From assembly GCA_036398095.1 (NCBI GenBank), contig DASWHR010000027.1, positions 9,617 to 73,616 of the forward strand: 64,000 nucleotides of DNA, written 5' to 3'. Each line of letters opens with the position of its first letter. Position 1 is the stretch's first letter. Position numbers and translations under genes: made by a program. Positions 34,581 to 42,776 of this stretch are shown here, in pieces. This DNA comes from DASWHR01 sp036398095 (lineage in GTDB: Bacteria; Actinomycetota; AC-67). The notes beneath the pieces are model-generated. The model did no database searches. It had not been told where the DNA came from and saw only the letters and a list, made by a program, of their open reading frames with translations.

Positions 34581-35942
34581 ATGAAGAAGTTGCGTTGGAC
34601 TCGCCGGTTGACGGCGAGCATGGCGCTGGCGGCCGTAGCGATCGTTGCTACCGGTCCCGGGGCTTCCGCGGCAGTCGACACCTACGCCGCACAGGCCAGC
34701 GGTACCACGCTGAGCCTTTCCGTTTCTCTGCCGCTCGGCGACGTCGTCGCCGGGATTCTCGGCAACGCCGGTGTGAAGGGGAACACGATCTCCGAGCGGA
34801 TCTCCTTCTCGAACGCCACCGCCGACGTCACCTCGACGCAGTCGAAGGGTTCGGCGCTCGGTCAGGTGTTCTTCGGAACGCTCGACCCGGTCATCCTTCA
34901 GGTCTCGCGCCTGGTGGGCTACTCGAAGGACAAGCTGCCGGAGGTCTCCTCCAGCGTGACCAGCGCATCGGCCGACGGTGTCGCCGACAGCAAGAAGGAC
35001 GCAATCGCGGCGGTTGACATCGGCCCGATCCACGTTGGCGTCGGTGAGGTCGAGTCCACGGCCAAGCGTGCCGGTCGCCTCGTCTCGACGAAGTCGGCCG
35101 CTCGCCTGCTGGGCATCAAGGTCGACCTGGCGTCCGTCTTGAGCGAGGGCGCGATCGCGGACCTGCTCAAGCCGGTGACCGACCTGCTCGACGGCACAGG
35201 CAGCCAGCCCGGTCTGATCGACCAGCTCAACGGCTTGCTCGACGGCGTCGAGGACACCCTCAAGGGTGCCGGCCTCGACGTGGACCTGACGATCCCGGCG
35301 ATCAAGGACCTGCTGTCCAAGCCGCTCGTCAACGTGGGCATCATCGAGTCGGTTAGCGAGACGGGCTTCAACGGCGCGTCGCGCTTCGCCAAGGGCGTCA
35401 CCCGCCTGGCGAACGTCGACTTGCTCGGTGGCTTCATCCACCTCGACGCGATCAACATCGAGTCGTTCGCGTCGATCGACGGCACGGCCACGGGCGCACT
35501 CGCCTCAGGCATCCAGCGCATCGTCGGCCTGAAGGTCGGCGGCAACATCGTCAACCTGAACACCGGCTCGCTGCAGGTGCTCGGCAAGACGATCCAGATG
35601 CCGGTGGACCTGGCGCAGTTGCTCAACGTGACGGTGGACGCGCTCGGCCTGAAGGTTCAGGTCGCGCAGAAGCCCGAGATCGTCCGCACCGCCACGCACG
35701 CTCGTGCCGCGACGTCGTCGCTGCACGTCGGTCTGGCTCCGAAGCTCCTCTCGGGCGCGCCGCTGTTCTCGATCGCGCTCGACGGTCCGGCTTCGGTCGC
35801 GGATGTCCGCGGCGGAAACGTCCTGGGCGTCAAGGAAGTTCGCATCCCCACGACGGGTGTGAGCGACACCGCGATGCTGCTGGTCGGCATGATGCTGGTC
35901 GGTCTTGCCATCGGCGCTCGCAAGTTCGCGCTCAGCAAGTAA
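34581..35942 (+). CDS. Secreted surface protein with sortase-like (IPTTG) C-terminal signal
   Basis: This 453-residue protein has a signal peptide (MKKLRWTRRLTASMALAAVAIVATGPGASA). The mature region is rich in amphipathic repeats of Leu, Gly, Val and Asp (SVSLPLGDVVAGILGN, LKPVTDLLDG, GLIDQLNGLLDGVEDTLKG). It ends with IPTTG (422-426), a hydrophobic segment and a basic tail (RKFALSK), the layout of an LPXTG-type cell-wall sorting signal. There is no sortase in the window. Codons are uniform (CTG, GTC, GAC) and the ribosome site GGGGGG is strong, consistent with high expression. No family recognised. Confidence 0.75.
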   Translation: MKKLRWTRRLTASMALAAVAIVATGPGASAAVDTYAAQASGTTLSLSVSLPLGDVVAGILGNAGVKGNTISERISFSNATADVTSTQSKGSALGQVFFGTLDPVILQVSRLVGYSKDKLPEVSSSVTSASADGVADSKKDAIAAVDIGPIHVGVGEVESTAKRAGRLVSTKSAARLLGIKVDLASVLSEGAIADLLKPVTDLLDGTGSQPGLIDQLNGLLDGVEDTLKGAGLDVDLTIPAIKDLLSKPLVNVGIIESVSETGFNGASRFAKGVTRLANVDLLGGFIHLDAINIESFASIDGTATGALASGIQRIVGLKVGGNIVNLNTGSLQVLGKTIQMPVDLAQLLNVTVDALGLKVQVAQKPEIVRTATHARAATSSLHVGLAPKLLSGAPLFSIALDGPASVADVRGGNVLGVKEVRIPTTGVSDTAMLLVGMMLVGLAIGARKFALSK

Positions 35943-35960
35943 CGCCTCATCCGATAGACA

Positions 35961-35992
35961 CGAAGGGCCGCCTGCGGGCGGCCCTTCGTCTT
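35961..35992 (+). terminator. Strong intrinsic terminator after the surface-protein gene
   Basis: A perfect 12-bp stem (CGAAGGGCCGCC paired with GGCGGCCCTTCG) closes on a TGCG tetraloop at 35961-35988 and is followed by TCTT. It lies 19 bp past the stop codon of the surface-protein gene. Confidence 0.85.
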
Positions 35993-36029
35993 ACTCGGCG
36001 CCTTGTTCGGCGCCTTGCTCGGCGACAGC

Positions 36030-36365
36030 TCACTCGCGGCCGTATTTCTCCTCCCAGCGCTTCCTGCTCAGCCCCGACTTGGGGTCGTACGTGTCCCCCT
36101 GCAGGCGTCGGCGCCAGCGCGAGTGAAGCGCTTGCCGGCTCGTGCCCATCAAGAAGGCGAGGCGATCCCAAGAGAGCCCCCGGGATCGTGCTTTCCGGAC
36201 GATTTTCTCCTCGAAGATCACGCTCAGGCGATTGAGCTCGCCGACCGCCTCCGCCGCCGCCCAGACATCGGCGTCGGCACGCATGATCAGGCGCGCGCAC
36301 TCCGCGAGGTTGTCCCGGCAGCGAGCGATCGTCAAACCACCCGATGGATCGTGCGGACGCGGCAT
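36030..36365 (-). CDS. Putative helix-turn-helix DNA-binding protein
   Basis: This 111-residue basic protein has a C-terminal segment GLSWDRLAFLMGTSRQALHSRWRRRL (about residues 63-88) with the spacing of a helix-turn-helix, flanked by Lys/Arg-rich sequence. The N-terminal part is helical with ARCRDNLAECARLIMRADADVWAAAE. No named family recognised. A perfect 37-bp palindrome lies 74 bp upstream of its start, so it may bind that site. Confidence 0.55.
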   Translation of the reverse strand: MPRPHDPSGGLTIARCRDNLAECARLIMRADADVWAAAEAVGELNRLSVIFEEKIVRKARSRGLSWDRLAFLMGTSRQALHSRWRRRLQGDTYDPKSGLSRKRWEEKYGRE

Positions 36366-36438
36366 GCGGATAGTCTCGTCGAGACACGGGCGCGTTCAAG
36401 TGCGACGAACGTCGCCGGCAGGGCAAACCCTCAACTTC

Positions 36439-36475
36439 TGACGGCACTCGTCAAGAATCTTGACGAGTGCCGTCA
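36439..36475. repeat. Perfect 37-bp palindrome
   Basis: The two 18-nt arms (TGACGGCACTCGTCAAGA at 36439-36456 and its exact reverse complement at 36458-36475) are separated by one A. It spans the last codons of fumC and lies upstream of the small HTH gene. Each strand contains TTGACG-like hexamers, so it may be an operator overlapping a -35. As a hairpin it lacks a U-tract, so it is not a typical terminator. Confidence 0.75.
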
Positions 36476-37887
36476 ATACCTGACGGCCGCCCTCGCCGTC
36501 GCCCGGGGCCGGTCATGCCCTTCAGATCCAGCGCCTCGTCCAGCTCCTTCTCCGGAAGCACCTTGCGCTCTAACGCGACCTGCCGGATCGACTTGCCGGT
36601 CGTGAACGCTTCCTTGCTGATCTCGGCCGACAGGTCGTAGCCGATGGCCGGGACCAGCGCCGTCACGATCGGGAAGGTCTGCTCGGCCAGGTGCAGGGCA
36701 CGTTCGCGGTCGGGTTCGAGCCCGTCGATGCACTTGTCGACGAACAGGCCGGCGGCCGACGACAACAGCTCGATCGACTCGAGCAGGTTGCGGGCGATCA
36801 TCGGCATGAAGACGTTTAGCTCGAAATGGCCTTGCATGCCGCCGGCGACGATGGCGGCGTCGTTGCCGATCACCTGCGCGGCGACTTGCGTGACGACTTC
36901 GGGGATCACCGGGTTGATCTTGCCCGGCATGATCGACGAGCCGGGTTGCAGCTCGGGCAGCTTCAGCTCGCCCAGGCCGGCGCGCGGACCCGAGCCCATC
37001 CAGCGGATGTCGCTTGCGATCTTCATCAGCGACACGGCGATGGTGCGGAGCTGGCCGCTGGTTTCGACGCAGGCATCCTTCGCGCCTTGCGCCTCGAAAT
37101 GGTTCTCGGCTTCGCGCACCGCAAGTCCGGAGCGTTCGGCCAGAATGGCGATCGCGCGCGCAGCGAACCGCTCGTCGGCGTTGATGCCGGTGCCGACGGC
37201 TGTGCCGCCCAGCGCCAGCTCGCCGAGCCGCGCGGTGGCGTCTTCGAGCCGGTCGATGCCGCGGCGGATCTGCATCGCGTAGCCGGAGAACTCCTGTCCG
37301 AACGTGATCGGCGTTGCGTCCATCAGATGGGTCCGACCGGTCTTGATGTCGCCGGCCCACGCAGCCGCTTTCTCGTCGAGCGCGCCGCGAAGGCGCTGCA
37401 GCGCAGGGATCAGGTCGAAGGCGATGCCGGCGAGCGCCGCCACGTGGATCGCGGTCGGGATCACGTCGTTGGACGACTGGCCGCTGTTGACGTGGTCGTT
37501 GGGATGGACGAGCTTGGACCCGCGGTTTCCGCCGGCGATCTCGCTCGCGCGGTTGGCGATCACCTCGTTGGCATTCATGTTGGTCGAGGTGCCGGATCCG
37601 GTCTGAAAGATGTCGAGCACGAAATGCTCGTCGAGCGTCCCGGCGACGACCTCGTCGCACGCCGCTTTGATCGCGTCCGCGGTCTTCGCCTCGAGCAGCC
37701 CGAGTTCTGCGTTTACCGCGGCGGCGGCCCACTTGATCTGCCCGAGTGCTTCGATGAAACGGCGCGGGAATCGCCGTCCCGACACGGGAAAGTTCTCCAC
37801 GGCGCGCTGCGTGGATGCGCCCCAGTAGGCATGCGCGGGGACGCGCACCTCGCCCATCGAGTCCTTCTCGGTTCGGTCCTTGCTCAC
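36451..37887 (-). CDS. fumC: Class II fumarate hydratase
   Basis: This 478-residue enzyme interconverts fumarate and malate. It has the class II signature GSSIMPGKINP near residue 317, TGSGTSTNMNANEVIANRA and KTGRTHLMDATPITFGQEFSGY. The GTG at 37887 with GGAAGGGA upstream is taken as start. The normal end (ALDLKGMTGPG) is followed by 15 extra basic residues encoded in the 37-bp palindrome, so the original stop may have been lost through insertion of or recombination at that repeat. Confidence 0.95.
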   Translation of the reverse strand: MSKDRTEKDSMGEVRVPAHAYWGASTQRAVENFPVSGRRFPRRFIEALGQIKWAAAAVNAELGLLEAKTADAIKAACDEVVAGTLDEHFVLDIFQTGSGTSTNMNANEVIANRASEIAGGNRGSKLVHPNDHVNSGQSSNDVIPTAIHVAALAGIAFDLIPALQRLRGALDEKAAAWAGDIKTGRTHLMDATPITFGQEFSGYAMQIRRGIDRLEDATARLGELALGGTAVGTGINADERFAARAIAILAERSGLAVREAENHFEAQGAKDACVETSGQLRTIAVSLMKIASDIRWMGSGPRAGLGELKLPELQPGSSIMPGKINPVIPEVVTQVAAQVIGNDAAIVAGGMQGHFELNVFMPMIARNLLESIELLSSAAGLFVDKCIDGLEPDRERALHLAEQTFPIVTALVPAIGYDLSAEISKEAFTTGKSIRQVALERKVLPEKELDEALDLKGMTGPGRRRGRPSGIDGTRQDS

Positions 37888-38049
37888 GGTCGATCCCTTC
37901 CTCGCCTCGATCACCTGAGTCTATTGATGACGGCCGCCCGCGGCCGAATCGGGACAACGCGGAGGCAAATCCGGGAATCCGGCCGAAGCGGAATCGCGTG
38001 GGCGAGGGGCGCGGCGGTGCCGCGGCGAACCCCTGTGCGAGGGGGTGCG

Positions 38050-38802
38050 ATGCGATCCAGGGCTCGTTTCATGATTCCGTTGATGCTGCTCGCGGTGATG
38101 GGGCTGGCGCCGCTGCCGTCCCACGCCGTGACGCAGATGTTCATCATGAACGACGTCAATTCCAGTCTGGACGTCTACCAGCCGGCCTACACCCCCACGA
38201 GCGCGCTGCTTGCGCCCGGGACGGAGGTCAAGTGGCGAAACGACGACTTCGGGTCGCGATCGATTCATACAGCCACGGCCTATTACGGCGCGGCCTTCGC
38301 GTCGTCGGCCGTCGATCCCGGCGCCACGTTTACCACCACCTACGCGGGCGGAACCGCCCTGTTTCGATGCCTGTACCACTCGTCGCTCGATATGACCCTC
38401 ACCCCGCCGGCGTGTAGCGGCATGTGCGGCGCGCTGCACGACGCCACCCAGGATCTGGCGCCGCCCACGGTGTCGATCACGACCAGTGACGGATTCGTCT
38501 TCACCGGCGGCGTCCGCATCGACGGGGTCGCCTCCGACGATCGGGCGGTCAAGACGATCGCGATCACGTTCCGTCCGATCGCCGAAGTCCCGACCGTTCT
38601 TCCCGCCAAGAGCGTCGTCGCGCAGTGTGCCGGATGCGACGGCCCGTCCGCGAAGTGGAAGACGTTTCAAGATCCGGGCGTGAAAGGGCAGGCGCCGTTC
38701 TTGACGATGCCGCCGGGTCCATACCGCGTCGAGGCGATCGCGACCGATCCGCACGGCAACACCGGCTCCGCGCAGCCGATCACCATCTACGTACTCACCT
38801 AG
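38050..38802 (+). CDS. Secreted cupredoxin-type copper protein
   Basis: This 250-residue protein has a signal peptide (ending SHA at about residue 26). The cupredoxin domain carries type-1 copper ligands H73 (SIHTATAY), C107, H110 and M115 (FRCLYHSSLDM). From about residue 135 there is a second Ig-like beta-domain (PTVSITTSDGFVFTGGVRIDGVASDD...), with CAGC near residue 200 and a Pro-rich end. GAGGGGG precedes the ATG. It may carry electrons to or from extracellular donors. Confidence 0.75.
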   Translation: MRSRARFMIPLMLLAVMGLAPLPSHAVTQMFIMNDVNSSLDVYQPAYTPTSALLAPGTEVKWRNDDFGSRSIHTATAYYGAAFASSAVDPGATFTTTYAGGTALFRCLYHSSLDMTLTPPACSGMCGALHDATQDLAPPTVSITTSDGFVFTGGVRIDGVASDDRAVKTIAITFRPIAEVPTVLPAKSVVAQCAGCDGPSAKWKTFQDPGVKGQAPFLTMPPGPYRVEAIATDPHGNTGSAQPITIYVLT

Positions 38803-38845
38803 CGCTGTTGCTCGCCGCTCGATGCGGCCGATACGCTCGCCGTCC

Positions 38846-40786
38846 ATGAGCGACTACGCCTGGACGCCGACACCCGCCTATGCCGACGCTGCGCGCGTCA
38901 CGCGCCTGATGCGCGCTCACGGAATCGACGACTATCGCGAGCTGGTTCGCCGCTCGAACGACGATCCGGCGTGGTTCTGGGATGCCGCCGTCAAAGATCT
39001 CGGCATCGAGTTCTTCACGCCGTATGCCCGCGTCTACGACGATGCGCGCGGTATCGCGTGGACGACCTGGTTCGACGGCGGGACGGTGAACCTGACCTAC
39101 AACTGCGTGGACAAGCAGGATCCGTCGGCGCGCGCGATCGTGTGGGAGGGCGAGGACGGAGCCGTTCGCACGCTCACCTTCGCCGACCTCCGCCGCGAGG
39201 TCGATCGCGTCGCGCGCGGGTTGCTGGCGCTGGGGATCGGCCAAGGAGACCGCGTCGCGATCCAGATGCCGATGGTCCCCGAGAACGCGATCGCGCTCTA
39301 CGCGTGCGCCAAGATCGGCGCGGTGGTGCTTCCGATCTTCTCCGGCTTCGCGGCATCGGCGGTCGCGACGCGTCTGCAGGACGCCGGCGCGGTGGCGCTC
39401 GTCACGGCCGACGGATTTTTTCGCCGCGGTTCGGTCGTGCCGCTGAAAGAGACGGCCGATGAGGCGGCCGCCGCCTCGCCCACGGTCGGGCACGTCATCG
39501 TGTTCCGACGGATCGGGCGCGACATTCCCTGGACCGACGGCCGCGACGTCGAATGGGACTCGCTCGGCCCCGGCGAGCCGTTGGACGCCCCGGCGCTGGA
39601 TCCCGAGCATCCGCTCATGATCGCCTACACGTCGGGCACGACCGGCAAGCCGAAAGGCGCCGTGCACGTGCACGGCGGCTTCCTGGTCAAGATCGCCGAA
39701 GAAGCTGCGTATCAGACCGATCTAGGTCCGGGCGATCTGCTGTTCTGGTTCACCGACATGGGCTGGATCATGGGGCCGTGGGAGCTGATCGGCGCGAACG
39801 CCAACGGCGCTGCCGTGTTGTTCTACGAGGGCGCGCCCGACTATCCGGCACCCGACCGCATCTGGCGGATCGTCGAGCGGCATCGCGTCACGGCGCTGGG
39901 TATGTCGCCGACGGGGATCCGGGCGCTGATCCCGCACGGCGATGAGATGGCGCGTTCGCGCGACCTGTCGTCGCTGCGGATTCTTGCCTCCACCGGCGAG
40001 CCGTGGAATCCCGATCCGTGGCGCTGGTACTTCGAGATCGTCGGCGGCGGCCGTTGTCCGATCATCAACTTGAGCGGCGGCACCGAGGTGGGGGCGTGCT
40101 TCCTTTCGCCTTCGGTGCTCACGCCGCTGCGGCCGTGCACGCTCGGTGGGCCGTCGCTCGGCATGGCGATCGACGTCTACGACCCCGACGGCAAGCCGAT
40201 GGGTCCCGGCGAGGTCGGCGAACTGGTCTGCACGAAACCGTGGCCGGGGATGACGCGCGGCATCTGGAACGATCCCGATCGCTACATCGCCGCGTACTGG
40301 TCGCGGTGGCCCGATGTGTGGGTGCACGGCGATTGGGCATCGACCGACGCCGACGGCTTCTGGTATCTGCACGGCCGCAGTGACGACACGCTCAAGATCG
40401 CCGGCAAGCGGCTCGGTCCGGCCGAGGTCGAGTCGATCCTGGTCGAGCATCCGGCCGTCGCGGAAAGTGCCGCCGTCGGTGTGCCCGACGAGGTCAAAGG
40501 CGAGAAGGTCTGGTGCTTCGTGGTGCTCAGGCCCGGCGTCGCCGGCGATGCGGCGCTTGCCGCGACGCTGCGAACGATGGTGGCCGACGGGCTGGGCAAG
40601 GCGTTCCGGCCCGACGCGGTTCGCTTCGTGAATGCGTTGCCCAAGACCCGCAGCGCCAAGATCTTGCGCCGCGCGGTCCGCGCCGCGGCGCTCGGCGAAG
40701 ACCCCGGCGACCTGTCCAGCCTGGAAAACCCCGCCGCCCTCGACGAGATTCGGTCGACCAGGGAAGAAGACTCTCGAAGCGTTTAG
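38846..40786 (+). CDS. AMP-forming acyl-CoA (acetyl-CoA-like) synthetase
   Basis: This 646-residue enzyme activates a carboxylic acid with ATP and CoA. The nucleotide loop YTSGTTGKPKG, the ATP/AMP motif in GRSDDTLKIAGKRLGPAEVES and the catalytic Lys in TRSAKILRRAVRAAA are intact. The N-terminus resembles the acetyl/propionyl-CoA synthetase branch, but the acid is unknown. The stop codon TAG is formed by the first bases of the inverted repeat at 40784, implying that the C-terminus (EEDSRSV) was defined by that element. Confidence 0.9.
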   Translation: MSDYAWTPTPAYADAARVTRLMRAHGIDDYRELVRRSNDDPAWFWDAAVKDLGIEFFTPYARVYDDARGIAWTTWFDGGTVNLTYNCVDKQDPSARAIVWEGEDGAVRTLTFADLRREVDRVARGLLALGIGQGDRVAIQMPMVPENAIALYACAKIGAVVLPIFSGFAASAVATRLQDAGAVALVTADGFFRRGSVVPLKETADEAAAASPTVGHVIVFRRIGRDIPWTDGRDVEWDSLGPGEPLDAPALDPEHPLMIAYTSGTTGKPKGAVHVHGGFLVKIAEEAAYQTDLGPGDLLFWFTDMGWIMGPWELIGANANGAAVLFYEGAPDYPAPDRIWRIVERHRVTALGMSPTGIRALIPHGDEMARSRDLSSLRILASTGEPWNPDPWRWYFEIVGGGRCPIINLSGGTEVGACFLSPSVLTPLRPCTLGGPSLGMAIDVYDPDGKPMGPGEVGELVCTKPWPGMTRGIWNDPDRYIAAYWSRWPDVWVHGDWASTDADGFWYLHGRSDDTLKIAGKRLGPAEVESILVEHPAVAESAAVGVPDEVKGEKVWCFVVLRPGVAGDAALAATLRTMVADGLGKAFRPDAVRFVNALPKTRSAKILRRAVRAAALGEDPGDLSSLENPAALDEIRSTREEDSRSV

Positions 40787-40900
40787 GAGGGTGCTGAAAA
40801 AGTGAGTGTCTGCATGCAAGCCCTCCCGACGTTAGCCCTCCGACCTTGGGCTGATTGAAGTCCGACCAGGCACGGGTCGGTCTTTTTCAGCACCCTCCTA
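40784..40900. mobile_element. 117-bp MITE-like element with perfect 19-bp terminal inverted repeats
   Basis: TAGGAGGGTGCTGAAAAAG (40784-40802) is repeated exactly in reverse complement at 40882-40900, enclosing 79 bp with no ORF. The ends begin and finish with TA, as expected for TA-duplicating elements, but no transposase is present. The outermost TAG on each side supplies the stop codon of the acyl-CoA synthetase (plus) and of the convergent PPOX-type gene (minus). The same DNA contains a terminator hairpin. Family assignment is uncertain. Confidence 0.6.
40862..40888 (+). terminator. Intrinsic terminator inside the MITE-like element
   Basis: The stem CCGACC/GGTCGG at 40862-40880, around AGGCACG, is followed by TCTTTTTC. 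The U-tract is part of the right terminal inverted repeat. It would stop transcripts of the synthetase gene. Confidence 0.65.
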
Positions 40901-41311
40901 GGGAGTGTGGGACCAGTCGGTCCAGGCGGTGGCGTCGATCGCCACGATGGCCGGCGGCGGGGGATCGTCGGCCAGTTGCGGGTACTTGTCGCGCAGCGCC
41001 GCGTCGGCGCGCTCGTATTCCTCGCCGCGCTCCAGAATCCGGCCGCGGCCTCGGATCCGGACCCACCACGCGTTCTCCCAGGCTTCCTCGTAGTGGTCCA
41101 CGATCACGATGCAGTCGGGCCGGACGCGCAGGTTCTCGACGCGGCGGAGGCTGGTCGTGGTCTTGGGTTTGTGGTCGACCGGAGAGTAGATCGTGTCCCC
41201 GATCAGCGCGTAGCAGAATGGAACCAGGTTCGGCCGGCCGTCGGGATCGATGGTGGCGAGCCGGGCGACGCGGCCGTCGGCGACGCGGCGACGTGCGCGA
41301 TCCGGCGTCAT
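40898..41311 (-). CDS. PPOX-class FMN/F420-binding split-barrel protein (TIGR03668-like)
   Basis: This 137-residue protein is a pyridoxamine-phosphate-oxidase-fold enzyme of the actinobacterial F420/FMN type. Motifs are VARLATIDPDGRPNLVPFCYALIGDTIYSPVDHKPKTT and NLRVRPDCIVIVDHYEEAWENAWWVRIRGRGRI. Such proteins reduce F420- or flavin-linked substrates or bind heme. The ATG overlaps the stop of the upstream PQQ-type dehydrogenase gene (ATGA), so they are translationally coupled. Its stop codon lies in the MITE-like inverted repeat. Confidence 0.8.
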   Translation of the reverse strand: MTPDRARRRVADGRVARLATIDPDGRPNLVPFCYALIGDTIYSPVDHKPKTTTSLRRVENLRVRPDCIVIVDHYEEAWENAWWVRIRGRGRILERGEEYERADAALRDKYPQLADDPPPPAIVAIDATAWTDWSHTP

Positions 41312-42558
41312 GAGGTGATCTGCATGATCAAGCCGTCGTGGGTGACCACGAACACTTCGCCGGCGGCGTTTTCGCCGAGCGACACGACCGACTTGTTCGT
41401 GCGCGACACGATCCGGCTGGGTGCGCTGCCGTCGCGCGCATCGGTGGCCGACAGCGCGCGGACGAAGCCCGAGCATGCATCGCTGTAGAAGTAGAAGCCG
41501 CGCAGCTTCGGCGAGGCGGCGCCCCGATAGACGTAGCCGCCGGTAACGGCGCAATCGCCCTGGCTCTGATCGTATTGCGCGACCGGCAGCGTGAGGCCGC
41601 TCCGGTTGCACGAGGATGCGTTGAAGCAGGAGCGGCCCTCCATGATTCGCCAGCCGAAGTTCTTCCCGCCGCGCAGGGGGGCCGGTTCGAAGTCGACCTC
41701 CTCGAGCCGGTTCTGGCCGACATCGCCGATCCACAGATCCCCGGTCTGCCGGTCGATCGAGATCCGCCACGGATTGCGAAGCCCGTAGTCGAAGATCTCG
41801 GCGCGCGCATCGGAGCGGCCGCGGAACGGGTTGCTCGGCGGGATTCCGTACGGCGACCCGCTGTTGACGTCGATCCGCAAGATCTTTCCCAGCAGCGTCG
41901 TCAGCTTCTGGCCGTTGTTCTGCGGATCGCCGCCGCTGCCGCCGTCGCCCGTGGCGATCAGCAGCATCCCGGTCTTGTCGAATACCAGCGCGCCTCCGTT
42001 GTGGTTCGCGTAGGGCTGATCGATGCGCAGCAAGACCATCTCCGATCCGGCGTTCGCGCTGCCGGCGTTTCCGGAGAACTCGCTAATACGGCTATCGCCG
42101 CTCGTGTTGGTGTAGTTGACGAACAGCCGGCCGTTGGATGCGAAGTTCGGATGGAACGCCAAGCCGAGCAGGCCGCGCTCGCCGCCCGACCCGATCCGGC
42201 CGCGAATGTCCAGATACACCTGCGGCGAGGCGCCGGGCTCGATCCGCATGATCCGGCCGGCTTGCTCGATGGCATACAGCGTCGCATCGCCCGCGTGGGT
42301 GACGCCCACCGGCGAATCCAGTCCCGAAGCGACCGTCCGCAACCTGATGCTCAGATTCGAAAGCGTCGTCGCCGGTGGCGCAGGCGACGCGCTTCGCGCG
42401 GTGGGCGGGGTCGGCGACGGCGACGGCGACGGCGTCGGCGAAGGACTGGGCGATGGCGGTGAGGGCGATTCGCTCGCGGTGGGTCGCGTGACGGGTGAGC
42501 CGGACGAGCAGGCGGCAAGGCCCAGCAGCAGGGCGCACAGTGCGGCGATTCCTCGCAT
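41308..42558 (-). CDS. PQQ-dependent sugar dehydrogenase-like lipoprotein
   Basis: This 416-residue lipoprotein (lipobox LGLAAC, Cys at about 17) has a Ser/Pro-rich spacer (about residues 22-63). A six-bladed glucose/sorbosone dehydrogenase propeller follows: VASGLDSPVGVTHAGDATLYAIEQAGRI, RGLLGLAFHPNF, LLIATGDGGSGGDPQNNGQ, FDYGLRNPWRISID, WIGDVGQNRLEEVD. It probably oxidises sugars or alcohols outside the membrane using PQQ. Coupled to the PPOX-type gene. Confidence 0.85.
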   Translation of the reverse strand: MRGIAALCALLLGLAACSSGSPVTRPTASESPSPPSPSPSPTPSPSPSPTPPTARSASPAPPATTLSNLSIRLRTVASGLDSPVGVTHAGDATLYAIEQAGRIMRIEPGASPQVYLDIRGRIGSGGERGLLGLAFHPNFASNGRLFVNYTNTSGDSRISEFSGNAGSANAGSEMVLLRIDQPYANHNGGALVFDKTGMLLIATGDGGSGGDPQNNGQKLTTLLGKILRIDVNSGSPYGIPPSNPFRGRSDARAEIFDYGLRNPWRISIDRQTGDLWIGDVGQNRLEEVDFEPAPLRGGKNFGWRIMEGRSCFNASSCNRSGLTLPVAQYDQSQGDCAVTGGYVYRGAASPKLRGFYFYSDACSGFVRALSATDARDGSAPSRIVSRTNKSVVSLGENAAGEVFVVTHDGLIMQITS

Positions 42559-42776
42559 CCACCGCAGCCTAATCGCTCATATTTCGGCTCGCCCGAGGTT
42601 CCGAGAGTTTCGATTTCTCCGCTTCCGAAGGAACGTCGAACCGCGATCGCGAATCGTTGAGCAGTCGAACGCAGGGAATGAGCCGTCCGGAGCAAAGAGG
42701 GGATGCTCCGGCCGGCCGTCCCCGCGGGGGCGAACCGGACAGATGGTTCACTAAGGAAATAGTGTCCGAAGGAAAT

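Noticed and set aside
35994..36024. Three tandem TCGGCG(CCTTG) units, possible repeat array
   Set aside because: Only about 30 bp, short units; more likely slippage-prone low complexity than a CRISPR or functional array.
41340..42540. Open frame on the plus strand opposite the PQQ-type dehydrogenase
   Set aside because: Shadow of the minus-strand gene; its protein is Arg/Ala-rich with no recognisable motif.
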